From contig CANGJE010000002.1 of the NCBI GenBank assembly GCA_947454305.1, positions 30,245 to 94,244 of the forward strand: a DNA stretch of 64,000 bases, written 5' to 3'. This stretch comes from Oxalobacteraceae bacterium (GTDB taxonomy: Bacteria > Pseudomonadota > Gammaproteobacteria > Burkholderiales > Burkholderiaceae_D). Below are positions 18,221 to 26,532 of the stretch, piece by piece. The notes below the pieces were generated by a model, which had not been told where the DNA came from, did no database searches, and saw only the letters and a list, made by a program, of their open reading frames with translations. Numbering within the stretch: the first letter of the stretch is position 1; every line of letters begins with the position of its first letter. A program made the position numbers and the translations under genes.

Positions 18221-19495
18221 TCACGCGTTGAGCGATCGCTGGCCGATAGCGCGTGCTACTTCTAGACCTGATTTATGACCATCTTCATGGAATCCATAGC
18301 CAGTCCATGCGCCTGCAAACCAAGTGTTTCGCTGTCCTTGAACAGCAGGCAGTGCGTGCTGTGCAGCGATAGCCTTCGCATCGAAAACGGGGTGCGCATA
18401 ATTAAACTCAGCGATGATTTTTTCAGAGGCAATGCGTGATACGGGATTGAGCGTGACGATGACGGATTGTTTAAACGGCAGTGGTTGTAATTTGTTGAGC
18501 AAATAGTGAACGCAAACACGCGGCTCAGGTGTGCCCGCTGTTTCATAATTCCATGCGGACCAGGCTTTTTCTAGCGTGGGCAAGCACTGAGTATCAGTAT
18601 GCAAAATAGCGTGATTAGGTTGATATCGAACGGCCGACAAGATACGTTTTTCATGCTCGCTGGCGTCAGACAGCATAGCGAGACTTTGATCACTGTGCGC
18701 AGCTAAAACGATGTGTTCGAATATCTTTGTTCCGGTGGCAGTTTCAATTCGTATTTCTGGCGTTCCCATGCCAATGCGCGTTACTGAGTGGACCGGCGTA
18801 TTTAAAAACGTGTGCGCGATAGTTGGCAGTATTTTTTGCACGTAGTGCTTTGCGCCGCCGGTAACGGTGCGCCACTGCGGGCGATTGGTAATTTGTATCA
18901 AGCCGTGATTACTACAAAAGCGCACGAAGGTAGCTAAAGGAAAAGCTAACATTTGCTCTGTCGGGCATGACCAGATGCAACCAGCCATGGGCAGTAAATA
19001 CCAGTTCCGAAACTCAGTGCTGTAGTGGTGGCGATCAAGAAATTCGCCTACTGAAATTGACTCGAGCATGCCGTCGGTTTTAGCCATGGCAGTAGTTTGT
19101 CGATTAAAGCGAACGATATCTTTTAGCATTCGCAAAAATGGCCGATTGAACAAATTGCGCCGCTGAGCAAATACGGTGTCGAGGTCGGCGCCGGCCCATT
19201 CCAAGGTGCTGCCATCGGGCAGTGGAATTTTTACCGCGAATGTCATTTCGCTGGCCGCTGTCTCGACCTTTAATTCATCAAAGAGTCGAATTAGATTGGG
19301 ATAGGTACGGTGATTAAATACTAGAAAGCCTGTGTCTACGCCATGGGTGATTCCATCAAGAGTGACATCGACGGTATTGGTATGTCCACCAAAGTATGAG
19401 CCTGCTTCGAATAATGAAACTTCATGACCGTCGCGCGATAGCTGCCATGCAGCTGTCAGCCCCGAAATACCTGAACCTATAACGGCGACTTTCAT
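18221..19495 (-). CDS. FAD-dependent oxidoreductase, amine-oxidase/desaturase-like
   Basis: 424 residues starting with a Rossmann FAD motif (GSGISGLTAAWQLSRDG), then YFGGHTNT and HGVDTGFLVFN. The C-terminal FAGAWTGYGFHEDG binds the flavin near its end. It belongs to the group of amine-oxidase-like flavoproteins related to phytoene desaturase and protoporphyrinogen oxidase. Homologues next to DUF1365 and Cfa have been tied to acyl-chain desaturation; here that role is inferred. First gene of the seven-gene operon (13079-19495). No sigma factor or anti-sigma gene lies nearby. Confidence 0.85.
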   Translation of the reverse strand: MKVAVIGSGISGLTAAWQLSRDGHEVSLFEAGSYFGGHTNTVDVTLDGITHGVDTGFLVFNHRTYPNLIRLFDELKVETAASEMTFAVKIPLPDGSTLEWAGADLDTVFAQRRNLFNRPFLRMLKDIVRFNRQTTAMAKTDGMLESISVGEFLDRHHYSTEFRNWYLLPMAGCIWSCPTEQMLAFPLATFVRFCSNHGLIQITNRPQWRTVTGGAKHYVQKILPTIAHTFLNTPVHSVTRIGMGTPEIRIETATGTKIFEHIVLAAHSDQSLAMLSDASEHEKRILSAVRYQPNHAILHTDTQCLPTLEKAWSAWNYETAGTPEPRVCVHYLLNKLQPLPFKQSVIVTLNPVSRIASEKIIAEFNYAHPVFDAKAIAAQHALPAVQGQRNTWFAGAWTGYGFHEDGHKSGLEVARAIGQRSLNA

Positions 19496-19587
19496 ACGTA
19501 ATCCAAACGATGGGAGATAAGGGATTGCTCAAACTGTATTTTACTAAGGTGGTAAAACGCAGAGCCTAGCTTGAGTTTATCGGAATA

Positions 19588-19674
19588 TAAAAAAGCAGCG
19601 ACGCCGGTCAGGGAGAAATACAAATGGGGGAAGATCACCCTCACGTGGCCACCGAATCAATCGGGAGGCGTCGC
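19588..19674 (-). ncRNA. Candidate structured RNA / terminator between gpx and the FAD gene
   Basis: On the minus strand an 8-bp stem GCGACGCC/GGCGTCGC (arms 19667-19674 and 19598-19605) closes a 61-nt loop that contains a further CCGA/TCGG hairpin. TGC and six T follow at 19594-19589. It starts 57 nt past the gpx stop, so it may be the gpx terminator or a 3'-UTR RNA. It matches no riboswitch I recognise. Confidence 0.35.
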
Positions 19675-19731
19675 AGCAAAAAACTAGTACAACGTCGTAT
19701 TTGTTTAGGTTCGCAAATGCTCAGTATGAAT

Positions 19732-20307
19732 TTATTGACCAGCAAGCGCTTTTTCAAGAGCACTGACAAACGTTTTCTCATCGGGACGAGTGGTGCTCCC
19801 GTAGCTGCCTACCAGTTTGCCTTCACGGTCAATTAAGTATTTGTTGAAATTCCATGCGGGTGATTTTGCGCCAGCTTTAAACAAAGCGGCAAACATAGCA
19901 TTCGCTTCTTTGCCTTTGACAGAAGACTTTGCGAACATAGGAAACTTCACGCCGTAGGTGTTGTAGCAAAAATCGGCGATTTCTTTATTGTTGCCAGGTT
20001 CCTGGCTGAAGTCATTCGATGGGAAGCCAAGAATAACCAAGCCTTTGTCTTTGTAATTCGCATACAGTTTTTCCAAACCTTCGTATTGTGAGGTAAACCC
20101 GCAGTAGCTCGCGGTGTTGACCACTAGTGTGACTTTTCCGGCGTACTGACACAGGTTTTGAGGTGAGTCGTCTTGCAAGCGATTGAATTTGTGATTCAGC
20201 AGTGTCGGACACTCTTCCGCTGCAGCGACAGTCGGTGCCAGCGTGCAAACAGTGGCGAGCATCAGGAGGATAGCCGTGGCTTGCAATTTCACTAATAATT
20301 TCGTCAT
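19732..20307 (-). CDS. Periplasmic glutathione peroxidase-like protein
   Basis: 191 residues with a signal peptide of about 29 residues (hydrophobic core ILLMLATVCTLAP, cut after AAA). The peroxidase fold carries NTASYCGFT with a peroxidatic Cys rather than selenocysteine, LGFPSNDFSQEPG with the Gln, and AWNFNKYL with Trp and Asn, so the catalytic tetrad is complete. It reduces hydroperoxides, probably lipid peroxides, in the periplasm using a thiol donor. It lies upstream of the lipid-modification operon on the same strand and divergent from the photolyase, as in other photo-oxidative stress loci. Confidence 0.88.
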   Translation of the reverse strand: MTKLLVKLQATAILLMLATVCTLAPTVAAAEECPTLLNHKFNRLQDDSPQNLCQYAGKVTLVVNTASYCGFTSQYEGLEKLYANYKDKGLVILGFPSNDFSQEPGNNKEIADFCYNTYGVKFPMFAKSSVKGKEANAMFAALFKAGAKSPAWNFNKYLIDREGKLVGSYGSTTRPDEKTFVSALEKALAGQ

Positions 20308-20501
20308 GTTTGATCTATACCGGGAGGTTTTAACTTAAACTGATGAGTCATTCTAGCGTATTCCCGGCATTTAGGTGCAAGGCATGGTGAGGGAAAAATA
20401 CGTTTTAATTTTTGAAATTCCCTGTGATTCGGGTCATGCCCTTTTGGGCATTGTTTGCCCGCAAAAGTTCTTGCAATAGCCCTATTTGATTAGAGAGTTC
20501 A

Positions 20502-22037
20502 ATGCGCAACCTGATATTGGTACTGGGCGACCAGCTGAATTTCGATAGTCCCGCTTTGGAAAACTTCGATCCGACTCAGGATTGCGTGCTCATGATAGAG
20601 GCGGTGGGTGAGGCTAAGTATGTCTGGTCGCACAAGGCGCGTACTGCGCTGTTTCTATCGGCGATGCGCCATTTTGCGAATCAGGTGGCCGAGCGTGGCT
20701 GGCCGTTTGATTACATTCAACTGGATGAGCCTCATCCGCCGGGTTTCGGGGAGCGATTGACTATCGCTTTGCAACGTCATCGTCCGGAAACGCTGCGTGT
20801 CGTTGAGCCGGGTGAGTGGCGTATGCAAGAGATGATTCGCGAGACGTGCGACGAGGGAAACACAGCATTGCGCATGATGGATGACACGCACTTTCTCTGC
20901 AGTAGAACCGAATTTGCGGAATGGGGTAAGGGAAAAAAAGAGCTACGCCTAGAATTTTTTTATCGCGTGATGCGAAAGCGATTCAAAGTGCTGATGGCAG
21001 GCGATGAACCTGTCGGTGGCAAATGGAATTTTGATGAAGACAACCGCAGCGCTTATCCAAAACGCACAGGGCCTGGTGCGATACCGGAGCCTGCGTTTTT
21101 CGAGCCTGATGCAGTGACTGAACAAGTGATGCAGCTAGTTGAAAAATTTTTCCCCGATCATCCAGGGCAGCTTAAAAATTTCGCCTGGCCAGTGACTCGC
21201 GAGCAGGCATTGCATGCATTGAATGTATTTGTCGACACACGATTGACCTCGTTTGGTCAGTATCAAGATGCGATGTGGACCAACACACCGCTGGGTTGGC
21301 ATTCACTGCTATCGGCTGCACTAAATCTGCATTTGCTCAATCCGCGCGAGGTGATTGCAGCAGTTGAGCAAGCCTATCAACAGGGCAAGGTGAGTTTGGA
21401 AAGCGCTGAAGGGTTTATTCGTCAAGTGTTGGGTTGGCGTGAATTTATTCGTGGTGTGTACTGGCTGGATATGCCACGCTTAAAAGAGGCGAATCACTAC
21501 CAGGCCGAGCGCGAATTGCCTGCGTGGTTTTGGACCGGCGAGACAGATATGGCGTGTATGCGCGACAGTCTGAAACAAACCTTAGAGTGGGGCTATGCCC
21601 ATCACATACAAAGGCTAATGGTTATTGGAAATTTTGCGACGCTGGCCCAGCTATCGCCGCAACAAGTGGGCGACTGGTTTTTAGCGATTTATGTCGATGC
21701 GATTGAATGGGTAGAGTTGCCCAACACCTCCGGCATGGCCTTGCATGCCTGCGGTAGTCGATTTACTAGTAAGCCATATGTGGCGAGTGGTGCCTATATA
21801 GGCCGTCAGAGTAATTACTGCACGTCGTGCAAATACGATCCCAAACTGCGTGCGGGTGATAAGGCTTGCCCTTACACCACGCTGTACTGGAACTTTATTG
21901 ATCGCCATGAAGCAACCCTATCATCTAACCCTCGTACTGCGTTAATGACCAAGAATTTACAAAAATTAGATGCTGACGAGCGCGCGCGGGTGAAACTGCA
22001 CGCTCGCCGAATATTGGGTACGCTCAATGATCTTTAG
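20502..22037 (+). CDS. Cryptochrome/photolyase-related protein of the iron-sulfur (FeS-BCP) group
   Basis: 511 residues. It starts with LILVLGDQLNFDSPAL, typical of the FeS-BCP photolyases that repair (6-4) photoproducts. An antenna-type alpha/beta domain comes first, then the helical FAD domain with GWREFIRGVYW and AIEWVELPNT. The four Cys for the Fe-S cluster are in LHACGS, SNYCTSC and KACPYT near residues 415-455. It repairs DNA with blue light or acts as a photoreceptor; the sequence does not separate these. Divergent from gpx. A small palindrome (ATGCCC-TTTT-GGGCAT, 20436-20451) lies upstream. Confidence 0.9.
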   Translation: MRNLILVLGDQLNFDSPALENFDPTQDCVLMIEAVGEAKYVWSHKARTALFLSAMRHFANQVAERGWPFDYIQLDEPHPPGFGERLTIALQRHRPETLRVVEPGEWRMQEMIRETCDEGNTALRMMDDTHFLCSRTEFAEWGKGKKELRLEFFYRVMRKRFKVLMAGDEPVGGKWNFDEDNRSAYPKRTGPGAIPEPAFFEPDAVTEQVMQLVEKFFPDHPGQLKNFAWPVTREQALHALNVFVDTRLTSFGQYQDAMWTNTPLGWHSLLSAALNLHLLNPREVIAAVEQAYQQGKVSLESAEGFIRQVLGWREFIRGVYWLDMPRLKEANHYQAERELPAWFWTGETDMACMRDSLKQTLEWGYAHHIQRLMVIGNFATLAQLSPQQVGDWFLAIYVDAIEWVELPNTSGMALHACGSRFTSKPYVASGAYIGRQSNYCTSCKYDPKLRAGDKACPYTTLYWNFIDRHEATLSSNPRTALMTKNLQKLDADERARVKLHARRILGTLNDL

Positions 22038-22141
22038 CCTGCTTATCGTTTTGGCTCAATCGTTGTTGACTAAAAGATAACGTAGTATCAAGGTTAGTAC
22101 TTCATTACTTGAATAGACCCCATTTTTGAGACACATTCGAA

Positions 22142-23059
22142 ATGGAACTGTCACTCTTTGTTGGTAAACTTCTTACATTCAACAAAACTAAATATCACTC
22201 ATACATGCTGTATCCCGAACTCTTTCGCTCGCTTGAGCAAGTACGCTGGAACATGGAAAAAGACATTCCATGGGATCAGTTCGACGCGGCTCAATTATCT
22301 GATGAGCAGGCGCAAACCATACGCATGAACGCCATCACTGAGTGGGCAGCCTTGCCTGCCACCGAAATGTTTTTACGCGATAACCGACACGACAGTGATT
22401 TTTCAGCATTTATGTCAGTGTGGTTTTTCGAAGAGCAAAAACATTCATTGGTTTTGATGGAGTACTTGCGGCGGTTTCGTCCTGAGTTGGTGCCGACCGA
22501 AGAAGAATTACACAACGTGCGTTTTGAGTTCGATCCTGCGCCTCCGTTAGAAACACTAATGCTGCATTTTTGTGGCGAAGTGCGATTGAATCACTGGTAC
22601 CGCTGCGCTGCTGAATGGCACACCGAACCCGTCATTAAACAGATTTATAAAATCATTAGTCAAGATGAGGCGCGTCATGGTGGTGCGTATTTGCGCTACA
22701 TGAAAAAAGCGCTGCAAGAATCGGGCGATACCGCACGCGCGGCGTTCGCCAAGATTGGCGTGTTGATGGCATCCGCGCGCCGTACAGAGAAGCCATTGCA
22801 CCCCACGAATTTGCATGTGAACCAGGCGCTGTATCCCAACGATACGATACAGAGTCGACTGCCGGACCCTGATTGGTTAGAGGGTTGGTTGGATAAGCAA
22901 ATACAGTTTGATGGTGAGTGGGAAAAGAAAGTGATCGATCGCATACTGCACAATCTGTCACTGTTGTTCGAGCGTTCGTTTGAGTCAGTTCAGGATTTGA
23001 ACCGCTATCGAAAAGAGGCCACTGCCAGGCTGGCACCACAAGCCAGCCCGGCGGTTTAA
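22142..23059 (+). CDS. Ferritin-like diiron protein, acyl-ACP desaturase-like
   Basis: 305 residues of helical ferritin-like fold. Diiron ligands are visible as EEQKH near residue 99 and DEARH near 177, with further Glu in MNAITEWAALPATEMF and in FCGEVRLNHWY. The pattern resembles soluble acyl-ACP desaturases but is shorter. It lies 104 bp behind the photolyase on the same strand. A role in lipid desaturation is inferred from fold and neighbours. The ATG at 22142 has a weak ribosome-binding site; the ATG at 22207 (MLYPELF) is the other candidate, and relatives begin near that point. Confidence 0.75.
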   Translation: MELSLFVGKLLTFNKTKYHSYMLYPELFRSLEQVRWNMEKDIPWDQFDAAQLSDEQAQTIRMNAITEWAALPATEMFLRDNRHDSDFSAFMSVWFFEEQKHSLVLMEYLRRFRPELVPTEEELHNVRFEFDPAPPLETLMLHFCGEVRLNHWYRCAAEWHTEPVIKQIYKIISQDEARHGGAYLRYMKKALQESGDTARAAFAKIGVLMASARRTEKPLHPTNLHVNQALYPNDTIQSRLPDPDWLEGWLDKQIQFDGEWEKKVIDRILHNLSLLFERSFESVQDLNRYRKEATARLAPQASPAV

Positions 23060-23063
23060 TCAC

Positions 23064-23555
23064 TTAATGTTTGTGTTCTTCGTGACCATGACCAGCGCCA
23101 TGGTTGCCATGAGCAGTCATATCCATCACTTCGACTGACACTTCAACAGCACCTGCTTTACGAAAATTCAGCGTCATGGGGAATTTCTCGCCAGCCTTAA
23201 GTGATTTTTTCAGTCCAAACAGCATCACATGAGGGCCTTGGCCAGGTTTCATGCTGATAGTGTTCTCTGCTTTAAGTTCGACGCTATCAACCGTCCGCAT
23301 CTTCATCACATCACCTTCCATGCTCATCGTATGTAGCTCAACACGCTCAGCGATGGTGGTGCTGGCCGACAGTAAAGCATCATCAGCTTTGCCTTTATTT
23401 GCGATGTGCAGAAAAGTCGCACTGTTAGGCATGTTGCCCATAGAGGCACGAGCATGTGCATGTTCAATCACGAGATCACCGGCCTTAACGGCGTGGGACT
23501 GAGCGCTGCCTATTAGCAGGAGGGTGAAAATTCCAGCGACGAGTTGTTTAAGCAT
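23064..23555 (-). CDS. PCuAC-type periplasmic copper chaperone with His-rich tail
   Basis: 163 residues with a signal peptide (MLKQLVAGIFTLLLIG, cut after SHA). The PCuAC Cu(I) ligands are present: MGNMPNSATF, ELHTMSMEGDVMKM with His and Met, and GPHVMLFGL. The tail (AHGNHGAGHGHEEHKH) adds seven His residues that could bind more copper. The family hands copper to the CuA site of cytochrome c oxidase subunit II, which is encoded in this window at 26533. It converges with the diiron gene with a gap of only 4 bp. Confidence 0.88.
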   Translation of the reverse strand: MLKQLVAGIFTLLLIGSAQSHAVKAGDLVIEHAHARASMGNMPNSATFLHIANKGKADDALLSASTTIAERVELHTMSMEGDVMKMRTVDSVELKAENTISMKPGQGPHVMLFGLKKSLKAGEKFPMTLNFRKAGAVEVSVEVMDMTAHGNHGAGHGHEEHKH

Positions 23556-23627
23556 GGTGAATTCCTAGCGTGAGTAGCGTTGAAAAATAAAATTATAAGT
23601 CTGCAGGACTGGGCGCCTTTAGTTTAT

Positions 23628-24122
23628 TCAGCTACCGCCAGCGAAGTTATTTTGGCGCCAGGCTTCATAGACAGTAATAGCGACGGAGTTCGATAAATTG
23701 AGACTGCGATTCTCTGGTCGCATAGGTAATCGGATGCGTTGCTCAGTCGGAAAAGAGTCGCGTAATTGTGGATCTAGGCCCCGTGTTTCAGAGCCAAACA
23801 CAAACACATCACCGGGCTGAAAGCGTGTGCTGGAAAAGAGTGCTGAACCGTGCGTAGTAAGAATAAAAATGCGTAATGGGTCAGGTTGGGCGATCGCCAT
23901 AAAGTCTGACCAATTTGCGTGTACCTGCATGTCGGCATACTCGTGATAATCCAAACCGGCGCGGCGCATTTTTGCATCATCCAAAGGAAAGCCTAAGGGT
24001 TCGATGAGATGCAGCACGGTTCCAGTGTTAGCGCACAAGCGAATGATATTGCCTGTGTTAGGAGGGATTTCCGGCTCGACTAATACGACATGAAACACTT
24101 TGTTCTCCGCTAAAAATCTCAA
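23628..24122 (-). CDS. trmL: tRNA (cytidine/uridine-34-2'-O)-methyltransferase TrmL
   Basis: 164-residue SPOUT methyltransferase that methylates the wobble ribose of tRNA-Leu. The family pattern is clear: VVLVEPEIPPNTGNIIRLCANTG at the start (shown in two parts: VEPEIPPNTG and IIRLCANTG), FGSETRGL in the middle, and IRLPMRPENRSLNLSNS near the C-terminus forming the trefoil knot. The ATG at 24122 overlaps the comF stop (ATGA); a GTG eight codons later would give a shorter start. Confidence 0.92.
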   Translation of the reverse strand: MRFLAENKVFHVVLVEPEIPPNTGNIIRLCANTGTVLHLIEPLGFPLDDAKMRRAGLDYHEYADMQVHANWSDFMAIAQPDPLRIFILTTHGSALFSSTRFQPGDVFVFGSETRGLDPQLRDSFPTEQRIRLPMRPENRSLNLSNSVAITVYEAWRQNNFAGGS

Positions 24123-24862
24123 CGTATCGGTGTTCGTGCAACGACAAAATTAGTCACATGACTGGCGCCGTGCCGCTTAAGGCAATGAGCTAATTCATTC
24201 AGGGTGTGACCGGTAGTCATTACATCATCGACTAGCAGGATACGCTTACCGTTGATGAGATGACTATTTTGAACTGCGAATGCGTTTCGCATGTTAACCC
24301 GCCTTTGATGCATAGGCAGAGAGGCTTGAGTTTGAGTATGTTTAACCCGCAGACAAACATTGGACGCCAACGGCAACTTGCAATGCTGCGCTAACGCACG
24401 CGCAATTTCCAACGATTGATTGAATCCTCTTTCTGCCAGTCGTTCTAGTGATAGCGGAACAGCAATGATCAGATCGCCGGCTTGATGAGGTGCCGCTAGC
24501 TCACTCAAGAGGCGGCCGAATGCTTTGGCTAGTGGAAGTTTTGCGTGAAATTTTAAAGCCTGCAGTAACTGATCAATGGGTGGTGCGTAGTCGGTGGCGG
24601 CGAAGGTTAAATTAAATGCCGGTGGGTGGGTTAAGCAATTGCCGCACTGTGGAGAATGGCTAAATTCAGGTAATCGAATCGCGCAACAAGTGCAGCGCGC
24701 AGGGTGGCGATGAGAATAGTTGGTGCAGCAAGTGGCACATAGCGCATCTCGGCTTTTGCCGCCACATAAAATGCAAGCGCTAGGCAGCAGTTCATCCAGC
24801 ATTTGCAGCGCGATTTGCCCAAAGTGGCGCATTGGGTTCAGTGGAATTTTAGTTATCTGCAT
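24119..24862 (-). CDS. comF: ComF family phosphoribosyltransferase-like protein
   Basis: 247 residues. An N-terminal zinc-finger region has several Cys pairs (CILCGG, CATCC, CTCCA, CGNCL), followed by a PRTase domain with ILLVDDVMTTGHTL. The family is needed for DNA uptake or processing in competent bacteria, though the exact reaction is unknown. I take the ATG at 24862 (MQITKIP). The longer frame to 24979 would run into the start of bioC on the other strand and adds 39 residues unlike ComF. It is coupled to trmL. Confidence 0.88.
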   Translation of the reverse strand: MQITKIPLNPMRHFGQIALQMLDELLPSACILCGGKSRDALCATCCTNYSHRHPARCTCCAIRLPEFSHSPQCGNCLTHPPAFNLTFAATDYAPPIDQLLQALKFHAKLPLAKAFGRLLSELAAPHQAGDLIIAVPLSLERLAERGFNQSLEIARALAQHCKLPLASNVCLRVKHTQTQASLPMHQRRVNMRNAFAVQNSHLINGKRILLVDDVMTTGHTLNELAHCLKRHGASHVTNFVVARTPIR

Positions 24863-24956
24863 ACGAGATAATGATGTGGTCGGTGAAGAAAGATGCCCTG
24901 CGGTACACTGGCACCTTACTTCTTTCGCATCTGATGATTTCACTTTGATGCATTCC

Positions 24957-25886
24957 ATGCCGGATAACTCTCGCGACAATCAATTCAGCGCACCGATTTC
25001 TGTGGCGCGCGTGCAGCGGCTTTTTGCGCAGCCGCTGCGTTGTGAGCCATCGCAATTTCTTCGTCGAGAAATCGCGGGCCGTATGTTTGAGCGACTGTCG
25101 CTGATTAAAATTCAGCCTGAAGCTGTGCTTGATGCGGGCTGCGGTGAAGGTGATGATTTGATAGCGCTAGCGCAGGCTTTCCCAGCAGCGGATTTACACG
25201 GTATCGATATTTCGCCCAACATGTTGCAGGCAGCGCGTGACCGCGGCATGCAATCGTATTCGCTGATGCGCAAGTTACTCAGTCGCTGGAAATTAAATTC
25301 TCTTCAACGCCCGCCAGTTACATTGACGTGCGCAGAATTTAGTGAACTTCCTCTGTCAGCGGCGAGTGTGAATTTGCTGTGGTCGAATTTGGCATTGCAC
25401 TGGCATCCCCAGCCGCATAAAGTGATCAGAGAATGGGCGCGCGTGATGCGCGTTGATGGTTTGTTGATGTTTAGCGCCTTTGGGCCGGATGCGTTTTTGC
25501 AGTTGAGAGAAGCGTATTCCAATCTCGGTATTCGTCCGCCCATGTTGCCATTTGTTGATTTGCATGACTATGGCGATATGTTGGTTGAGGCTGGTTTCGC
25601 CGATCCTGTCATGGATATGGAAAAGCTGAATATCACCTATTCATCAGCCGATAAATTACTTTCCGATGTAAGAGCTTTTGGGGGGAATCCCTTGCTGGAG
25701 CGCGCTAACGGAATGACTGGCCGACATCGCTGGAATGCCTTGCGTGGCGAACTTGAACAGCAAAAAAGCTCAGATGAGCGAATTTCACTCACGGTTGAAG
25801 TTATTTACGGTCATGCATTCCTACCAAGGCCAAAAAAGACCCGCGCTGGCGAGTCCATCATTCATTTCAAAGACAGGAAGATTTAA
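24957..25886 (+). CDS. bioC: Malonyl-ACP O-methyltransferase-like protein (BioC-like)
   Basis: 309 residues with a class I SAM fold. LDAGCGEGDD is motif I, LHGIDISPNML motif II, and LLWSNLALHWHPQPH matches the BioC stretch NLALQW. The C-terminal MTGRHRWNAL and VEVIYGHAF also match. BioC methylates malonyl-ACP to start pimelate synthesis for biotin. No other bio genes lie near, as is common in this group. The start is the ATG at 24957 or the ATG three codons before it (24948); the longer TTG frame overlaps comF. About 30 extra residues (SYSLMRKLLSRWKL) sit between motifs II and III. Confidence 0.82.
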   Translation: MPDNSRDNQFSAPISVARVQRLFAQPLRCEPSQFLRREIAGRMFERLSLIKIQPEAVLDAGCGEGDDLIALAQAFPAADLHGIDISPNMLQAARDRGMQSYSLMRKLLSRWKLNSLQRPPVTLTCAEFSELPLSAASVNLLWSNLALHWHPQPHKVIREWARVMRVDGLLMFSAFGPDAFLQLREAYSNLGIRPPMLPFVDLHDYGDMLVEAGFADPVMDMEKLNITYSSADKLLSDVRAFGGNPLLERANGMTGRHRWNALRGELEQQKSSDERISLTVEVIYGHAFLPRPKKTRAGESIIHFKDRKI

Positions 25887-26026
25887 ACCGCGAGTTTGAA
25901 AGAAGACTGACGAGTTGAGGCATGAAATGCCAGGTATATTACTTGGCTGCATTTATGCTTTTGCCTTATACTCCTCGGGCTTTAATTGGCCCTATTGCAA
26001 GCATTTACCGGTCTGGGTGCGCTGAC

Positions 26027-26488
26027 ATGCCTACGCGAGAGTGGATTTCTAAGAAAAATTGCTCAATCACGCCGAAGCAGTTGCTGAAAGCGTATTTGGC
26101 CTTATGTTTAGCCTCATTTTTGGTTGCAGCGTATTTTATGCTGCACGGTGCTTGGGTGATCCTGGTTTTTGCGGTAGTGGAAATGATGGCAGTGGGTTGT
26201 GCGTTCGTGTATTGCGGGCGTCACGCGGGAGACAAAGAGTCAGTCGTTCTCGGTGATGATGGATTGGTCGTCGAATTGGTTGAGGCGGAGCGCGTTCAAC
26301 AGTTTCGAATGGATCCACGGCGTACGCGAATCGAGATACCTGCTCTTCGACATCGGTTGATTGCGTTAGAGGCGAATGGTGATCGGATTGAAGTGGGTCG
26401 ATTTCTGACCGAGCGCAAGCGTCACCAGTTTGCAAAAGAATTACGTAGTGGGTTGATGGATTACCGATCCACTCCTGCAGCAGTTTGA
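26027..26488 (+). CDS. DUF2244 membrane protein
   Basis: 153 residues. Two membrane helices near residues 23-65 (LLKAYLALCLASFLVAAYF and VILVFAVVEMMAVG) follow SKKNCSITPKQ, then comes a soluble C-terminal domain with VVELVEAERVQQF. This is DUF2244, commonly found just before coxB. The ATG at 26027 (MPTREWI) is chosen because relatives start there; the frame is open back to 25922 without resemblance. The role in oxidase assembly is only suggested by location. Confidence 0.8.
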   Translation: MPTREWISKKNCSITPKQLLKAYLALCLASFLVAAYFMLHGAWVILVFAVVEMMAVGCAFVYCGRHAGDKESVVLGDDGLVVELVEAERVQQFRMDPRRTRIEIPALRHRLIALEANGDRIEVGRFLTERKRHQFAKELRSGLMDYRSTPAAV

Positions 26489-26532
26489 ACATTATTTAAA
26501 AACAGAATTTCAATCAGGCTTTTGAGGACCTT

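Noticed and set aside
19624..19836. 70-codon plus-strand ORF between the FAD gene and gpx
   Set aside because: It overlaps gpx antisense and lies in the stem-loop; its composition is not protein-like.
24720..24956. TTG-started extension of the bioC frame
   Set aside because: It runs antisense through comF and adds sequence unlike any BioC.
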